NCBI GenBank assembly: GCA_947369305.1 | Contig: CANBLA010000048.1 | Location: forward strand, 1-7,290 | Reading direction: 5' to 3' | From: an uncultured Clostridia bacterium | GTDB lineage: Bacteria > Bacillota_A > Clostridia > TANB77 > CAG-508 | DNA: 7,290 nucleotides | Shown: positions 1-6,830 of the stretch, piece by piece | Position numbering within the stretch: the stretch's first letter is position 1 | Layout: every line of letters begins with the position of its first letter | Translations under genes and position numbers: made by a program | Notes under the pieces: model-generated | What the model saw: the letters and a program-made list of their open reading frames with translations, nothing else | Told to the model about the DNA's origin: nothing | Database searches by the model: none

Positions 1-2
1 TA

Positions 3-404
3 AGTAAATTATCACAAAAATTACAAAAGTCCATTGAAAAATGTGTACAAAGAACTATAAATAATACAGGACTTTTATTAAATATAGCCTTTAATTATGG
101 CGGAAGAGCCGAACTGATAAAAGCGACAAAGGAAATTGCAATTGCTTTGAAAAATGGCGAAATTTCTGAGAATGACATAACAGAAGAACTAATAAATAGG
201 CATTTATACACAGCTGGCATGCCAGAACCAGATTTGATGATTCGAACTAGTGGTGAAGTTCGAACCAGTGGTTTTTTAATGTGGCAAATGGTATATACGG
301 AATTTTTGTTTATGGAAAAATATTGGCCAGAATTTGAAGAAGCAGATTTAGATTTTGCGATTAGCGAATATCAGAAAAGAAATCGAAAATTTGGGGCAAA
401 ATAA
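3..404 (+). CDS. uppS: Undecaprenyl diphosphate synthase (isoprenyl transferase), C-terminal part
   Basis: This is the 3' part of a cis-prenyltransferase, which condenses isopentenyl diphosphate units onto farnesyl diphosphate to make the C55 lipid carrier for peptidoglycan and wall polymers. The frame is open from the left edge and gives 133 residues. The family is usually about 250 residues, so roughly the first 110-120, including the P-loop-like substrate site, lie outside the window. The NYGGRAEL block (near 96-119) and the block from PDLMIRTSGE through the RTSGF and LMWQ residues (229-290) are family hallmarks. The arginines and serine of that second block bind the diphosphate of isopentenyl diphosphate in characterised enzymes. 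One oddity is RTSGF where most members have R-x-SNF (see the repeat at 241-272). An internal ATG at 147 is not the true start, because conserved sequence precedes it. It is followed by cdsA, the usual Firmicute neighbour. Confidence 0.95.
   Translation, partial: SKLSQKLQKSIEKCVQRTINNTGLLLNIAFNYGGRAELIKATKEIAIALKNGEISENDITEELINRHLYTAGMPEPDLMIRTSGEVRTSGFLMWQMVYTEFLFMEKYWPEFEEADLDFAISEYQKRNRKFGAK
241..272 (+). repeat. Tandem 14-bp near-repeat inside the uppS active-site motif
   Basis: TTCGAACTAGTGGT (241-254) and TTCGAACCAGTGGT (259-272) differ at one base and are separated by GAAG. They encode IRTSG and VRTSG. The second copy falls where the family normally reads R-x-SN, so the motif has become partly self-similar at the DNA and protein levels. 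It may be chance within a motif that already contains two Arg-x-Ser elements, or a small slippage or conversion event. Confidence 0.6.
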
Positions 405-431
405 CCGTAGAAATCGATGCCAACATCGACC

Positions 432-461
432 TTGATATCGTAAACTCAAAAACACGATAAA
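432..461 (+). promoter_or_regulatory. Weak sigma-A-like promoter candidate before cdsA
   Basis: TTGATA (432-437) matches the -35 consensus at five of six positions. GATAAA (456-461) matches the -10 consensus at four of six, with an 18-bp spacer. A start near 468 would leave a short leader with the AAAGGGA Shine-Dalgarno (473-479) six bases before the cdsA ATG. Such matches are common by chance in AT-rich DNA, and cdsA could simply be read through from uppS. Confidence 0.2.
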
Positions 462-485
462 TAACGAAAAAGAAAGGGATAAAAT

Positions 486-1301
486 ATGAATATAAAAAGA
501 ATTGTGACAGCACTAATAGGCTTGCCATTCGTAATATTACTGATTGTGCTAGGAAATAAATATGTTGTTGATGTTGCCATAGCTATCATTGCAGTTATGG
601 CAATGTATGAATATGCTAAATGCATTAGCAGTCAAGCAAAGTTTATTGCTTGGGTTGGTTATTTAGTCGCAATTGGAATTGCTTTTATTCATGTTGTGTC
701 AAATGACGTTTTAAATGCGGTGATTACTTTGGGAGTTCCCATTTTATTGTTTGTATTGTTTTTGAGTGTGATTGTAACCGATATGAAAATTACGTTTAAA
801 GATATGGCATTTTCATTTGTTGGAATTTTGTATGTGGTAGGATTTTTAAGTTTTTTACCGATTTTATATGGTCAAACAGGAGAAATTTCAGGGAAAATGC
901 TAATTTGGTTTGTACTAATTGCAGCATGGGGAACGGATGTATTTGCTTATTGGATTGGGAAAAATTTTGGAAAACATAAATTTAGTAAAGTAAGTCCAAA
1001 TAAAACGGTCGAAGGTTGTTTGGGAGGAATATTTGGTGCTGTTACTTTTTCTTTGATTTGTGCGTATGTTATGAACACGTATTTTGATACAGAAATAGTA
1101 TATCTGACAATTGCAATTTTAGGTGCTGTTTTAAGTTTAGTTGGGCAAGTTGGCGATTTCTCAGCATCGGTTATCAAACGATATTTTGAAATTAAGGATT
1201 TTAGTGAATTATTTCCGGGACATGGTGGCATGTTAGATCGAATTGATAGTGTCATGTTTATTGCTCCATTTGCATATTTTTTATTAACAATGTTCTTGTA
1301 A
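486..1301 (+). CDS. cdsA: Phosphatidate cytidylyltransferase (CDP-diglyceride synthase)
   Basis: This integral membrane enzyme transfers CMP from CTP to phosphatidic acid, giving CDP-diacylglycerol, the precursor of phosphatidylglycerol and cardiolipin. Its 271 residues are the normal family length. The family signature is complete at residues 228-254: S-x-I-KR, then KD (237-238), PGHGG (244-248), and DR-I-D (251-254). Asp224 and Asp251 correspond in position and spacing to the metal-binding aspartates of the Thermotoga enzyme. Upstream lie W-GTD (148-151), which precedes FAYWIGKNFGKHK, and SPNKTVEG (170-177), both typical. The rest is several hydrophobic helices, the first at about residues 7-22 and the second at 27-42. 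The ATG has a good AAAGGGA site six bases upstream. The gene is 81 bp from uppS and 15 bp from rseP, so it is probably co-transcribed with rseP. In Bacillus, dxr would come next, but it is absent here. Confidence 0.96.
   Translation: MNIKRIVTALIGLPFVILLIVLGNKYVVDVAIAIIAVMAMYEYAKCISSQAKFIAWVGYLVAIGIAFIHVVSNDVLNAVITLGVPILLFVLFLSVIVTDMKITFKDMAFSFVGILYVVGFLSFLPILYGQTGEISGKMLIWFVLIAAWGTDVFAYWIGKNFGKHKFSKVSPNKTVEGCLGGIFGAVTFSLICAYVMNTYFDTEIVYLTIAILGAVLSLVGQVGDFSASVIKRYFEIKDFSELFPGHGGMLDRIDSVMFIAPFAYFLLTMFL
492..510 (+). repeat. 19-bp exact repeat, copy 1 (in cdsA)
   Basis: The 19 bases ATAAAAAGAATTGTGACAG recur exactly at 3186-3204 inside the hydrolase gene, in the same reading frame, and both copies encode IKRIVT. 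The flanking bases differ. The shared peptide and AT-rich codon choice may explain the match. Confidence 0.5.
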
Positions 1302-1305
1302 ATTT

Positions 1306-1311
1306 GGGAGG
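1306..1311 (+). promoter_or_regulatory. Shine-Dalgarno site that fixes a TTG start for rseP
   Basis: GGGAGG ends five bases before the TTG at 1317. No ATG lies close behind: the next in-frame ATG is codon 7 at 1335, with no ribosome site at a proper distance. The TTG is therefore the better start, and it places the HEGGH motif at residues 21-25, within the first transmembrane helix as usual for this family. Confidence 0.75.
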
Positions 1312-1316
1312 TAGAG

Positions 1317-2333
1317 TTGGGACTTGTAATTGGTATGATAAAAGTAATATTTTTGTTGGGATTTTTGGTCTTTATTCATGAAGGTGGACATTTTGCGGTT
1401 GCGAAATTGTGCAAAATAAATGTGAAAGAATTTTCGTTAGGATTTGGACCCAAAATTTTTTCAAAACAAGGAAAAGAAACGAAATATTCTGTAAGAGCAA
1501 TTCCATTTGGTGGCTATGTAGATTTATTGGGCGAAACGGGCGATGTAGCCGAAGCTGGTTCATTTAGTGAAGCCAAGGTTTCACAGCGAATTGCCATTGT
1601 TGCTGCTGGTGCAATTGTGAATATTCTATTTGGAGTTATGATTTATTTTATTTTGATGACGTCAAGTGGAATGAATAGTTCTACCGTAATTGAGCAAATC
1701 ATTCCAGAATATGTGACAGACCAAACTGTGCTTCAAGCAGGTGACAAAATTGTCAAAATAAATGGCGAGAAAACGAGGATTAAATCTGATGTAGATAGCA
1801 TTTTACTGAAATCAAAAGGAGAAAATCTTGCTGTTGAGGTAGAGCGAAATGGCGAAAAGATTGTGTTAAATGTGATGCCAGTTGCCATTGAATATGGTGA
1901 AATGACACGTTATATTCTTGGTGTGGAAGTGGCGCAGGCAGAAAAAAGTTTTAGAAATAATTTGTATTATGGATTTTGGGAAACAGTAGAGTTTGTAAAT
2001 TCTGTAGGCGATGGATTGATCATGCTAGTGACAGGAAAAGTCAATATAGACCAAATGACAGGACCTGTTGGCATTTCTGGAATGGTTGTCAAGACGAGTG
2101 GAATTTATGATTTTGTGTATTTGTTGGCAGTAATTTCGTTGTCACTTGGTGTGACAAATCTGTTACCAATTCCCGCATTGGATGGAGGAAAAATCGTTTT
2201 ATTAATCATCGAAGGAATTCGCAAGAAAAAAATAGAAGAAGAAACGGAGTTAAAAATTCAATCGATTGGATTTGCATTTTTGATTTTGTTGTCACTATAT
2301 GTGTCATTTAATGATGTAGTAAAATTATTTTAA
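1317..2333 (+). CDS. rseP: RseP/RasP-type site-2 zinc metalloprotease
   Basis: This intramembrane zinc protease cuts membrane-spanning substrates, such as anti-sigma factors and leftover signal peptides, within the bilayer. The 338 residues include HEGGH (21-25, zinc His21 and His25, catalytic Glu22) in the first helix, GFGPKIF (42-48), RAIPFGGYV (60-68), a second helix (about 92-112), one PDZ domain (about 121-205, with AGDKIVKINGE at 141-151), GPVGI (249-253), and NLLPIPALDGG (281-291), whose Asp289 is the third zinc ligand. A last helix ends the protein. A single PDZ domain and this length fit the Firmicute RasP type rather than the two-PDZ E. coli form. Synthesis probably starts at a TTG. 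It lies directly after cdsA, where Bacillus has dxr in between, and the next gene follows after 18 bp. Which substrates it cuts here cannot be told from sequence. Confidence 0.95.
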   Translation: MGLVIGMIKVIFLLGFLVFIHEGGHFAVAKLCKINVKEFSLGFGPKIFSKQGKETKYSVRAIPFGGYVDLLGETGDVAEAGSFSEAKVSQRIAIVAAGAIVNILFGVMIYFILMTSSGMNSSTVIEQIIPEYVTDQTVLQAGDKIVKINGEKTRIKSDVDSILLKSKGENLAVEVERNGEKIVLNVMPVAIEYGEMTRYILGVEVAQAEKSFRNNLYYGFWETVEFVNSVGDGLIMLVTGKVNIDQMTGPVGISGMVVKTSGIYDFVYLLAVISLSLGVTNLLPIPALDGGKIVLLIIEGIRKKKIEEETELKIQSIGFAFLILLSLYVSFNDVVKLF

Positions 2334-2351
2334 ACAAAGGAGGAAATTTGT

Positions 2352-2906
2352 ATGAGATGTAAAATGTGTGGAGCAAAACTAAAAAAAGAAGGTGACATTT
2401 GCAAAAATTGCTATGACAAATATAAAAAACAAGAAAAGTTGAAAGCAGATGACGAAAAAGAGATTTTTAGTGTAAATCGAAAATATTCTCCAAAGTTTAA
2501 TTTGTTGAAAAATGGCGAAATGATTTTATTGTTAGTGATAGTTGCATTAGCGGGGATTAGTTCCTATGGAACATGGCTTGGAATTTTAATTACATTTTTA
2601 TGTATTACAGTTTTAGGTTCTTGGATGTTTTTTAATAAAAGACGTGCGAGTGGCACGAAAACGACGTTTTATGAAACAAAATTTAAGTATCGAGCCAAAT
2701 ATCCATTTGTAAACCGCGAGGAAGTTGTGGCTTACAAGGATATAAAAGATATGGCATATTTTCAGACTCGTTCGCAAAAAATGTGTAAAATAGGTGATAT
2801 TCGTTTTTACACCAAAGGTTTTTTGGCGGGTGTTACGATTAGTGATATTCCAGAGATTGAGGAGAATTTTGAGAGGATTAGGGATATTATAAATAGTACA
2901 AGGTAG
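2352..2906 (+). CDS. Unnamed zinc-ribbon membrane protein with a PH-like C-terminal domain
   Basis: I do not recognise a named family for this whole protein of 184 residues. An N-terminal zinc ribbon uses Cys3, Cys6, Cys17 and Cys20 (two CxxC pairs), followed by a lysine-rich stretch. Two hydrophobic helices (about 56-72 and 75-94) form a likely hairpin, ending at a positive cluster, NKRR (95-98). The remaining part (about 100-180) is beta-rich in appearance and ends in an amphipathic helix. Its pattern (T-x-F-Y-E-T, EEVVAYKDIKDM, IGDIRFYT, IPEIEENFERIRDII) resembles bacterial PH-like (bPH_2/DUF304) domains of membrane proteins; this is inference from pattern only. An excellent AAGGAGG (2337-2343) lies eight bases before the ATG. 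Its close spacing in the operon, 18 bp after rseP, suggests co-expression. A role in envelope or membrane stress, or as an RseP partner or substrate, is possible but unproven. Confidence 0.85.
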   Translation: MRCKMCGAKLKKEGDICKNCYDKYKKQEKLKADDEKEIFSVNRKYSPKFNLLKNGEMILLLVIVALAGISSYGTWLGILITFLCITVLGSWMFFNKRRASGTKTTFYETKFKYRAKYPFVNREEVVAYKDIKDMAYFQTRSQKMCKIGDIRFYTKGFLAGVTISDIPEIEENFERIRDIINSTR

Positions 2907-2910
2907 GAGG
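2904..2910 (+). promoter_or_regulatory. Shine-Dalgarno site overlapping the previous stop codon
   Basis: TAGGAGG contains the TAG stop (2904-2906) of the zinc-ribbon gene and the AGGAGG for the hydrolase, whose ATG lies 11 bases on. This arrangement is typical of translational coupling. Confidence 0.65.
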
Positions 2911-2921
2911 TTTCGAAAAAT

Positions 2922-3470
2922 ATGCAAAATTTCTTTGTCATTCATGGTTCTTATGGAAATCCATACAAAAACTGGCTACCCTATTTGAAAAGCCAGCTAG
3001 GCAAAAGAAAATTAAATTGTATTGTACCCAATTTTCCGTCACCAGATAAACAAGATTATAAAAGTTGGAGCAAAATTTTAAAAGCTTATGTGGAAATTGG
3101 TTGTATTACAAAAGAGACAACCATTATAACGCACAGTCTAGGTGGAATTTTTATAGCAAAATTTTTAATTGAAAATGCAATAACGATAAAAAGAATTGTG
3201 ACAGTTGCAGGATTTAATAATATGCAATTTGAAGAAGATAATTCTTTATATGATTCTTTTTATATGAAAAATGAAGAATTGGATGCGTTAAAGAATTATG
3301 TTTTAGAGCGAATTTGCATATATTCAGACAATGACCCATATGTTCCTATAAAAGAGGCAGAAAAATTTGCAGAATTTATCAAAGCAGAGAAGATTTTAAT
3401 GAGTGATGCGGGTCATTTTAATGAGAAATCTGGATATAAAGAATTTAAACAACTACTGCAATACATATAA
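2922..3470 (+). CDS. Small alpha/beta hydrolase, RBBP9/YdeN-like
   Basis: This 182-residue serine hydrolase matches the compact RBBP9/YdeN type in length and motifs. The start, FFVIHGSYGNPYKNWLPYL (4-22), supplies the first strand and the HGS oxyanion loop. FPSPD (38-42) is typical of the family. The nucleophile elbow is THSLGG (70-75, Ser72), Asp138 in SDNDPYVP is the likely acid, and His165 in DAGHF is the base, so the full triad is present. The first glycine of the usual G-x-S-x-G is threonine here. No signal peptide is seen, so it is probably cytoplasmic. The substrate is unknown; relatives are carboxylesterases or proteins of unclear function. It is translationally linked to the gene before it, and polC follows after 27 bp. 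It is not a usual member of this neighbourhood. Confidence 0.9.
   Translation: MQNFFVIHGSYGNPYKNWLPYLKSQLGKRKLNCIVPNFPSPDKQDYKSWSKILKAYVEIGCITKETTIITHSLGGIFIAKFLIENAITIKRIVTVAGFNNMQFEEDNSLYDSFYMKNEELDALKNYVLERICIYSDNDPYVPIKEAEKFAEFIKAEKILMSDAGHFNEKSGYKEFKQLLQYI
3186..3204 (+). repeat. 19-bp exact repeat, copy 2 (in the hydrolase gene)
   Basis: This is the second copy of the sequence at 492-510, encoding IKRIVT at residues 89-94, which forms the strand before VAGFNN. Confidence 0.5.
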
Positions 3471-3480
3471 AAACAATGTA

Positions 3481-3505
3481 GAGGGGAAGTTTTTTCCTTG
3501 CCCTC
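3481..3505 (+). promoter_or_regulatory. Hairpin enclosing the polC ribosome site and TTG start
   Basis: GAGGG (3481-3485) can pair with CCCTC (3501-3505). After one G-G mismatch, AAG (3487-3489) pairs with CTT (3497-3499), leaving a U-rich seven-base loop. The left arm is the only good Shine-Dalgarno for polC (AGAGGGG, 3480-3486) and the right arm contains the TTG start (3498-3500). The stem could limit translation of polC. No T-run follows, so it is not a terminator. The pairing was found by eye and no energy was computed. Confidence 0.4.
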
Positions 3506-6500
3506 GTTTCAAAGAAATACAATAGAAAGGATGTTTAACCCCAAAATGCCCAAATACATAAAAGATGTTTTTTCAGATTACACAATCCCAAATAATTTAA
3601 TCGAAGCCGAAATTGAAAATGTCAATTTGTATAAAAAAACCAATAAATTGCAAGTCAGCATTATTTCTACAAAACCAATTGAATTGGCTGACATGGAAAG
3701 CTTTGAAGCCTATGCAGTAAAGCGTTTTAAAGTCGCAAAAGCAATGCTTGATGTCAAATATAAAGACATAGAAATTGAGAAAAATATGGAAGAACAGTGG
3801 CAAAATATTGTGAATTATATTGCAAAAAAAGAGCCTTTTAGTCGCGCGGTTTTGAAAGGAAGCAAGCTGGAAATTTCAGGAAAAGAAATCAATATAAAAT
3901 TAGCCATGAAGGGAGCTGATTTTTTATTATCCAAAAAGTTTGATAAAGGCTTAGAACATCTACTGTTAAATCTTTACAACGAAAACTACAAAATTACATT
4001 TACAGAAGAGCAAGAAGAAAATTATAAAGAAAAATTCGAACAAACGGTCAAAAAACAAGAACAAGAATTTGTCAAACAACTCCAAGAAGAGGCAAACAGA
4101 CAAATGCTAGAACGTCAGCACGAAGAAGCCTTAAAAGCGCAAGAAAAAGAAATCGAAACAGCCCTAACAGGACAAGAACCAGAACAAGAAACACCACTAA
4201 TTTATGGTAGAAGTTTAAACATCAAAAGTGACCCTACTAAAATTGCGGACATTTCAGTCGATTCAGACAAAGTCTGCCTAGACGGCGAAGTTGTCAGAAT
4301 CGATTCACGCGAAATCAAGAACGAAAAAACCATTTTAATGTTTGACTTATACGATGGAAGTAGCACCATGACTTGCAAAGCTTTCATCAAAAATGAAGAA
4401 TTCAAAAGAATTGAAAAACGTGTTAAAACCGCCAAAGGCTTAAAAGTAGACGGCATTGCCAAATATGATCCCTTTGCCAAAGAAATTGGCATTATGGTAA
4501 ACACCATCATTGAAACTTCTGGACGCAAAAAGCAAAAAAGAATGGACAATGCAACAGAAAAAAGAGTTGAGTTACACATGCACACCAAAATGAGTCAAAT
4601 GGACGCAGTCACGTCTTGCAAAGATTTACTAAAACGTGCCGAAGAATGGGGATGGAAATCCATTGCTATTACTGACCACGGTGTAGTACAAGCTTTTCCA
4701 GATGCGCATCATTTTGTGGAAGCAGGAAGTAATTTAAAAGTGATTTATGGTGTCGAAGCTTATTTTGTAAGAGACAATGAACATACCGTATTCAAAAGCA
4801 AAGGTCAGTCAATCGATACCGAATATTGCGTTTTGGATTTAGAAACAACAGGAATTTCTCCGGTTACTGAAAAAATCACAGAAGTCGGTATTATCAAAAT
4901 GCGTGGTGGAGAAATCATAGACGAATTTGAATGTTTTGTCAATCCAGAAAAACCAATTCCACCAAAGGTTGTAGAGATTACGAACATTACTGACGACATG
5001 GTAAAAGATGCCGAAACCATTGACAAAGTCATTCCTAAAATCATTGATTTTATTGGCGAATCCGTTTTGGTTGCTCACAATGCCAAATTTGATATGGGAT
5101 TTTTAAAACACAACTTCGAAAAATATGGCTATGATTTTGCTTATACTTATGTTGACACCTTGCCACTGGCAAGAGCCATGTTTCCAGATTTCAAAAAGTT
5201 CAAATTAGGCATTTTAGCAGACAAATTAGGCATCAAAGTGGAAGTTGCGCATCGTGCTTTGGATGATGTAAAAACGCTAGTTGGGGTGTTTAACAAAATG
5301 CTCGAAATTGCAAAAGATAAGAATATCAGCCTTTTGGAGGAATTTGATCAAGAATTTCGTGCCGATTTTAAATCACTAAGACCATACCACATGATTATCT
5401 TAGCACAAAATTATGTTGGTTTGAAAAACTTATATAAATTAGTTTCCTATTCGCATTTGGATTATTTTTATAAAAAACCACGTATTTTAAAAAGTGTTTT
5501 AGACAAACATCGAGAAGGCTTAATTTTAGGTAGTGCGTGCGAGGCAGGCGAATTGTATCGAGCTGTTTTGGAAGGAAAACCAGAAGACGAAATCGAAGAA
5601 ATTGCGCAGTTTTACGATTATTTAGAAATCCAGCCAATTGGAAATGACGAATATTTAATCCGAAATGAAACTGTTCCAGATAAAGAAGCCTTAAAAAATA
5701 TCAACCGCAAAATTGTGGAACTAGGAGAAACCTTAAAAAAGCCAGTTGTAGCAACCTGTGATGTACATTTCATGGATCCGCAGGACGAAATCTACAGACG
5801 AATTTTGCAAGCAGGACAAGGCTATGATGATGCCGACATGCAAGCACCTTTGTATTTGCGAACAACCGAAGAAATGATGCGTGAATTCGACTATTTAGGA
5901 AATGATAAAGCTTATGAAGTAGTTGTCAAAAACACAAATTTGGTAGCTGATATGTGTGAAAAAATCAGTCCTATTTCCGCAGAAAAATGTCCGCCACACA
6001 TTCCCGGTTGTGAAGACGAAATTCGTAAAATTGCATATGATAAAGCTTATGAGTTATATGGAAATCCACTTCCCGAAATTGTTCAAACAAGACTTGACAA
6101 AGAGCTTGATTCTATTATCAAAAATGGATTTTCCGTAATGTATATCATTGCGCAAAAACTTGTTTGGAAATCGAATGAAGATGGCTATATTGTTGGTTCA
6201 AGGGGATCGGTTGGTTCTTCTTTTGTAGCAAATATGACGGGAATTACAGAAGTCAATTCGTTAAAGGCGCATTATCGATGTCCGAATTGTAAATATTCTG
6301 ATTTTTCTGATTATGGTGTGAAAAATGGATTTGATTTACCAGACAAAGATTGCCCAAAATGCGGGCATAAATTGGACAAAGACGGTATGGATATTCCGTT
6401 TGAAACATTTTTAGGTTTTAATGGAGATAAAGAACCGGATATTGACTTAAACTTTTCAGGCGAATACCAAGCAAAAGCGCATAAATACACAGAAGTCATT

Positions 6501-6830
6501 TTCGGAAAAGGAACAACGTTCAAGGCGGGGACGATTGGTACGATTGCAGACAAAACCGCATTTGGCTATGTTCGAAATTATTATGAAGAACGTCATGTAC
6601 CACTTCCAAGCGCGGAAATTTTGAGAATTTCAGGAGGTTGTACTGGAATTAAGAGAACAACAGGACAGCATCCGGGAGGCATTATTGTTGTGCCAAAAGG
6701 GCGCGAAATTTACGAATTTTGTCCTGTGCAACATCCGGCAGATGACCCAAATTCAGATATTGTAACCACGCATTTTGATTATCACTCCATTGACCAAAAC
6801 TTGTTAAAACTTGATATTCTTCGGTCATGA
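3498..6830 (+). CDS. polC: DNA polymerase III PolC, first 1108 residues, ended by a frameshift
   Basis: This is the Gram-positive replicative polymerase with its own proofreading exonuclease. In order it has an N-terminal domain (about 1-175), a Glu/Gln-rich probable coiled-coil linker (175-232), and an OB-fold (about 245-345). A PHP domain follows (HMH 360-362, TDHG 392-395, GSACE 678-682, CDVHF 754-758), split by a DEDDh exonuclease (about 440-610: D447, E449, D532, H585, D590). The catalytic core then starts with GSRGSVGSS (900-908), a zinc motif (C928, C931, C952, C955), and the active-site aspartates D981 and D983 of PDIDLNF. The third, D1106 in KLD, is also present. The conserved text then breaks at residue 1108 and the frame ends at TGA (6828-6830). 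Intact PolC has about 1,430 residues. The start is uncertain: TTG at 3498 has a ribosome site 11 bases upstream, while ATG at 3531 has GAAAGG directly against it. The missing part continues in frame +1. Confidence 0.93.
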   Translation: MPSFQRNTIERMFNPKMPKYIKDVFSDYTIPNNLIEAEIENVNLYKKTNKLQVSIISTKPIELADMESFEAYAVKRFKVAKAMLDVKYKDIEIEKNMEEQWQNIVNYIAKKEPFSRAVLKGSKLEISGKEINIKLAMKGADFLLSKKFDKGLEHLLLNLYNENYKITFTEEQEENYKEKFEQTVKKQEQEFVKQLQEEANRQMLERQHEEALKAQEKEIETALTGQEPEQETPLIYGRSLNIKSDPTKIADISVDSDKVCLDGEVVRIDSREIKNEKTILMFDLYDGSSTMTCKAFIKNEEFKRIEKRVKTAKGLKVDGIAKYDPFAKEIGIMVNTIIETSGRKKQKRMDNATEKRVELHMHTKMSQMDAVTSCKDLLKRAEEWGWKSIAITDHGVVQAFPDAHHFVEAGSNLKVIYGVEAYFVRDNEHTVFKSKGQSIDTEYCVLDLETTGISPVTEKITEVGIIKMRGGEIIDEFECFVNPEKPIPPKVVEITNITDDMVKDAETIDKVIPKIIDFIGESVLVAHNAKFDMGFLKHNFEKYGYDFAYTYVDTLPLARAMFPDFKKFKLGILADKLGIKVEVAHRALDDVKTLVGVFNKMLEIAKDKNISLLEEFDQEFRADFKSLRPYHMIILAQNYVGLKNLYKLVSYSHLDYFYKKPRILKSVLDKHREGLILGSACEAGELYRAVLEGKPEDEIEEIAQFYDYLEIQPIGNDEYLIRNETVPDKEALKNINRKIVELGETLKKPVVATCDVHFMDPQDEIYRRILQAGQGYDDADMQAPLYLRTTEEMMREFDYLGNDKAYEVVVKNTNLVADMCEKISPISAEKCPPHIPGCEDEIRKIAYDKAYELYGNPLPEIVQTRLDKELDSIIKNGFSVMYIIAQKLVWKSNEDGYIVGSRGSVGSSFVANMTGITEVNSLKAHYRCPNCKYSDFSDYGVKNGFDLPDKDCPKCGHKLDKDGMDIPFETFLGFNGDKEPDIDLNFSGEYQAKAHKYTEVIFGKGTTFKAGTIGTIADKTAFGYVRNYYEERHVPLPSAEILRISGGCTGIKRTTGQHPGGIIVVPKGREIYEFCPVQHPADDPNSDIVTTHFDYHSIDQNLLKLDILRS
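6819..6830 (+). other. polC: Frameshift site in polC (one extra base)
   Basis: The family reads KLDILGHDDP. Here the frame gives KLDIL and then CGG-TCA-TGA. Dropping C6822, or one T of 6820-6821, restores Leu-Gly-His-Asp-Asp and joins the two parts exactly. Causes could be a sequencing or assembly error, a real mutation, or ribosomal +1 shifting. CTT followed by C would let the peptidyl-tRNA re-pair on TTC, and CGG is not used as an in-frame codon anywhere else in the window. No Shine-Dalgarno-like stimulator is seen just upstream. Confidence 0.85.

Noticed and set aside
414..429. Perfect 6-bp stem with a CCAA loop (TCGATG/CATCGA) after uppS as a terminator
   Set aside because: The stem is short and no T-run follows, so there is no support for intrinsic termination; it may be chance.
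947..1255. Minus-strand open frame opposite cdsA
   Set aside because: It is a shadow of the clearly conserved cdsA, with no ribosome site or recognisable protein.
4202..4588. Minus-strand open frame of 128 codons opposite the polC OB-fold region
   Set aside because: It is antisense to conserved polC sequence, and its composition is what the reverse of Asp/Lys-rich codons gives.
5956..6138. Plus-strand open frame of 60 codons inside polC
   Set aside because: It lies in another frame fully within conserved polC and has no recognisable motif.
6828..6830. TGA read as an amino acid (alternative genetic code)
   Set aside because: Reading through the TGA stays in the wrong frame, and the PolC sequence resumes only after a one-base shift, so recoding of TGA does not explain it.
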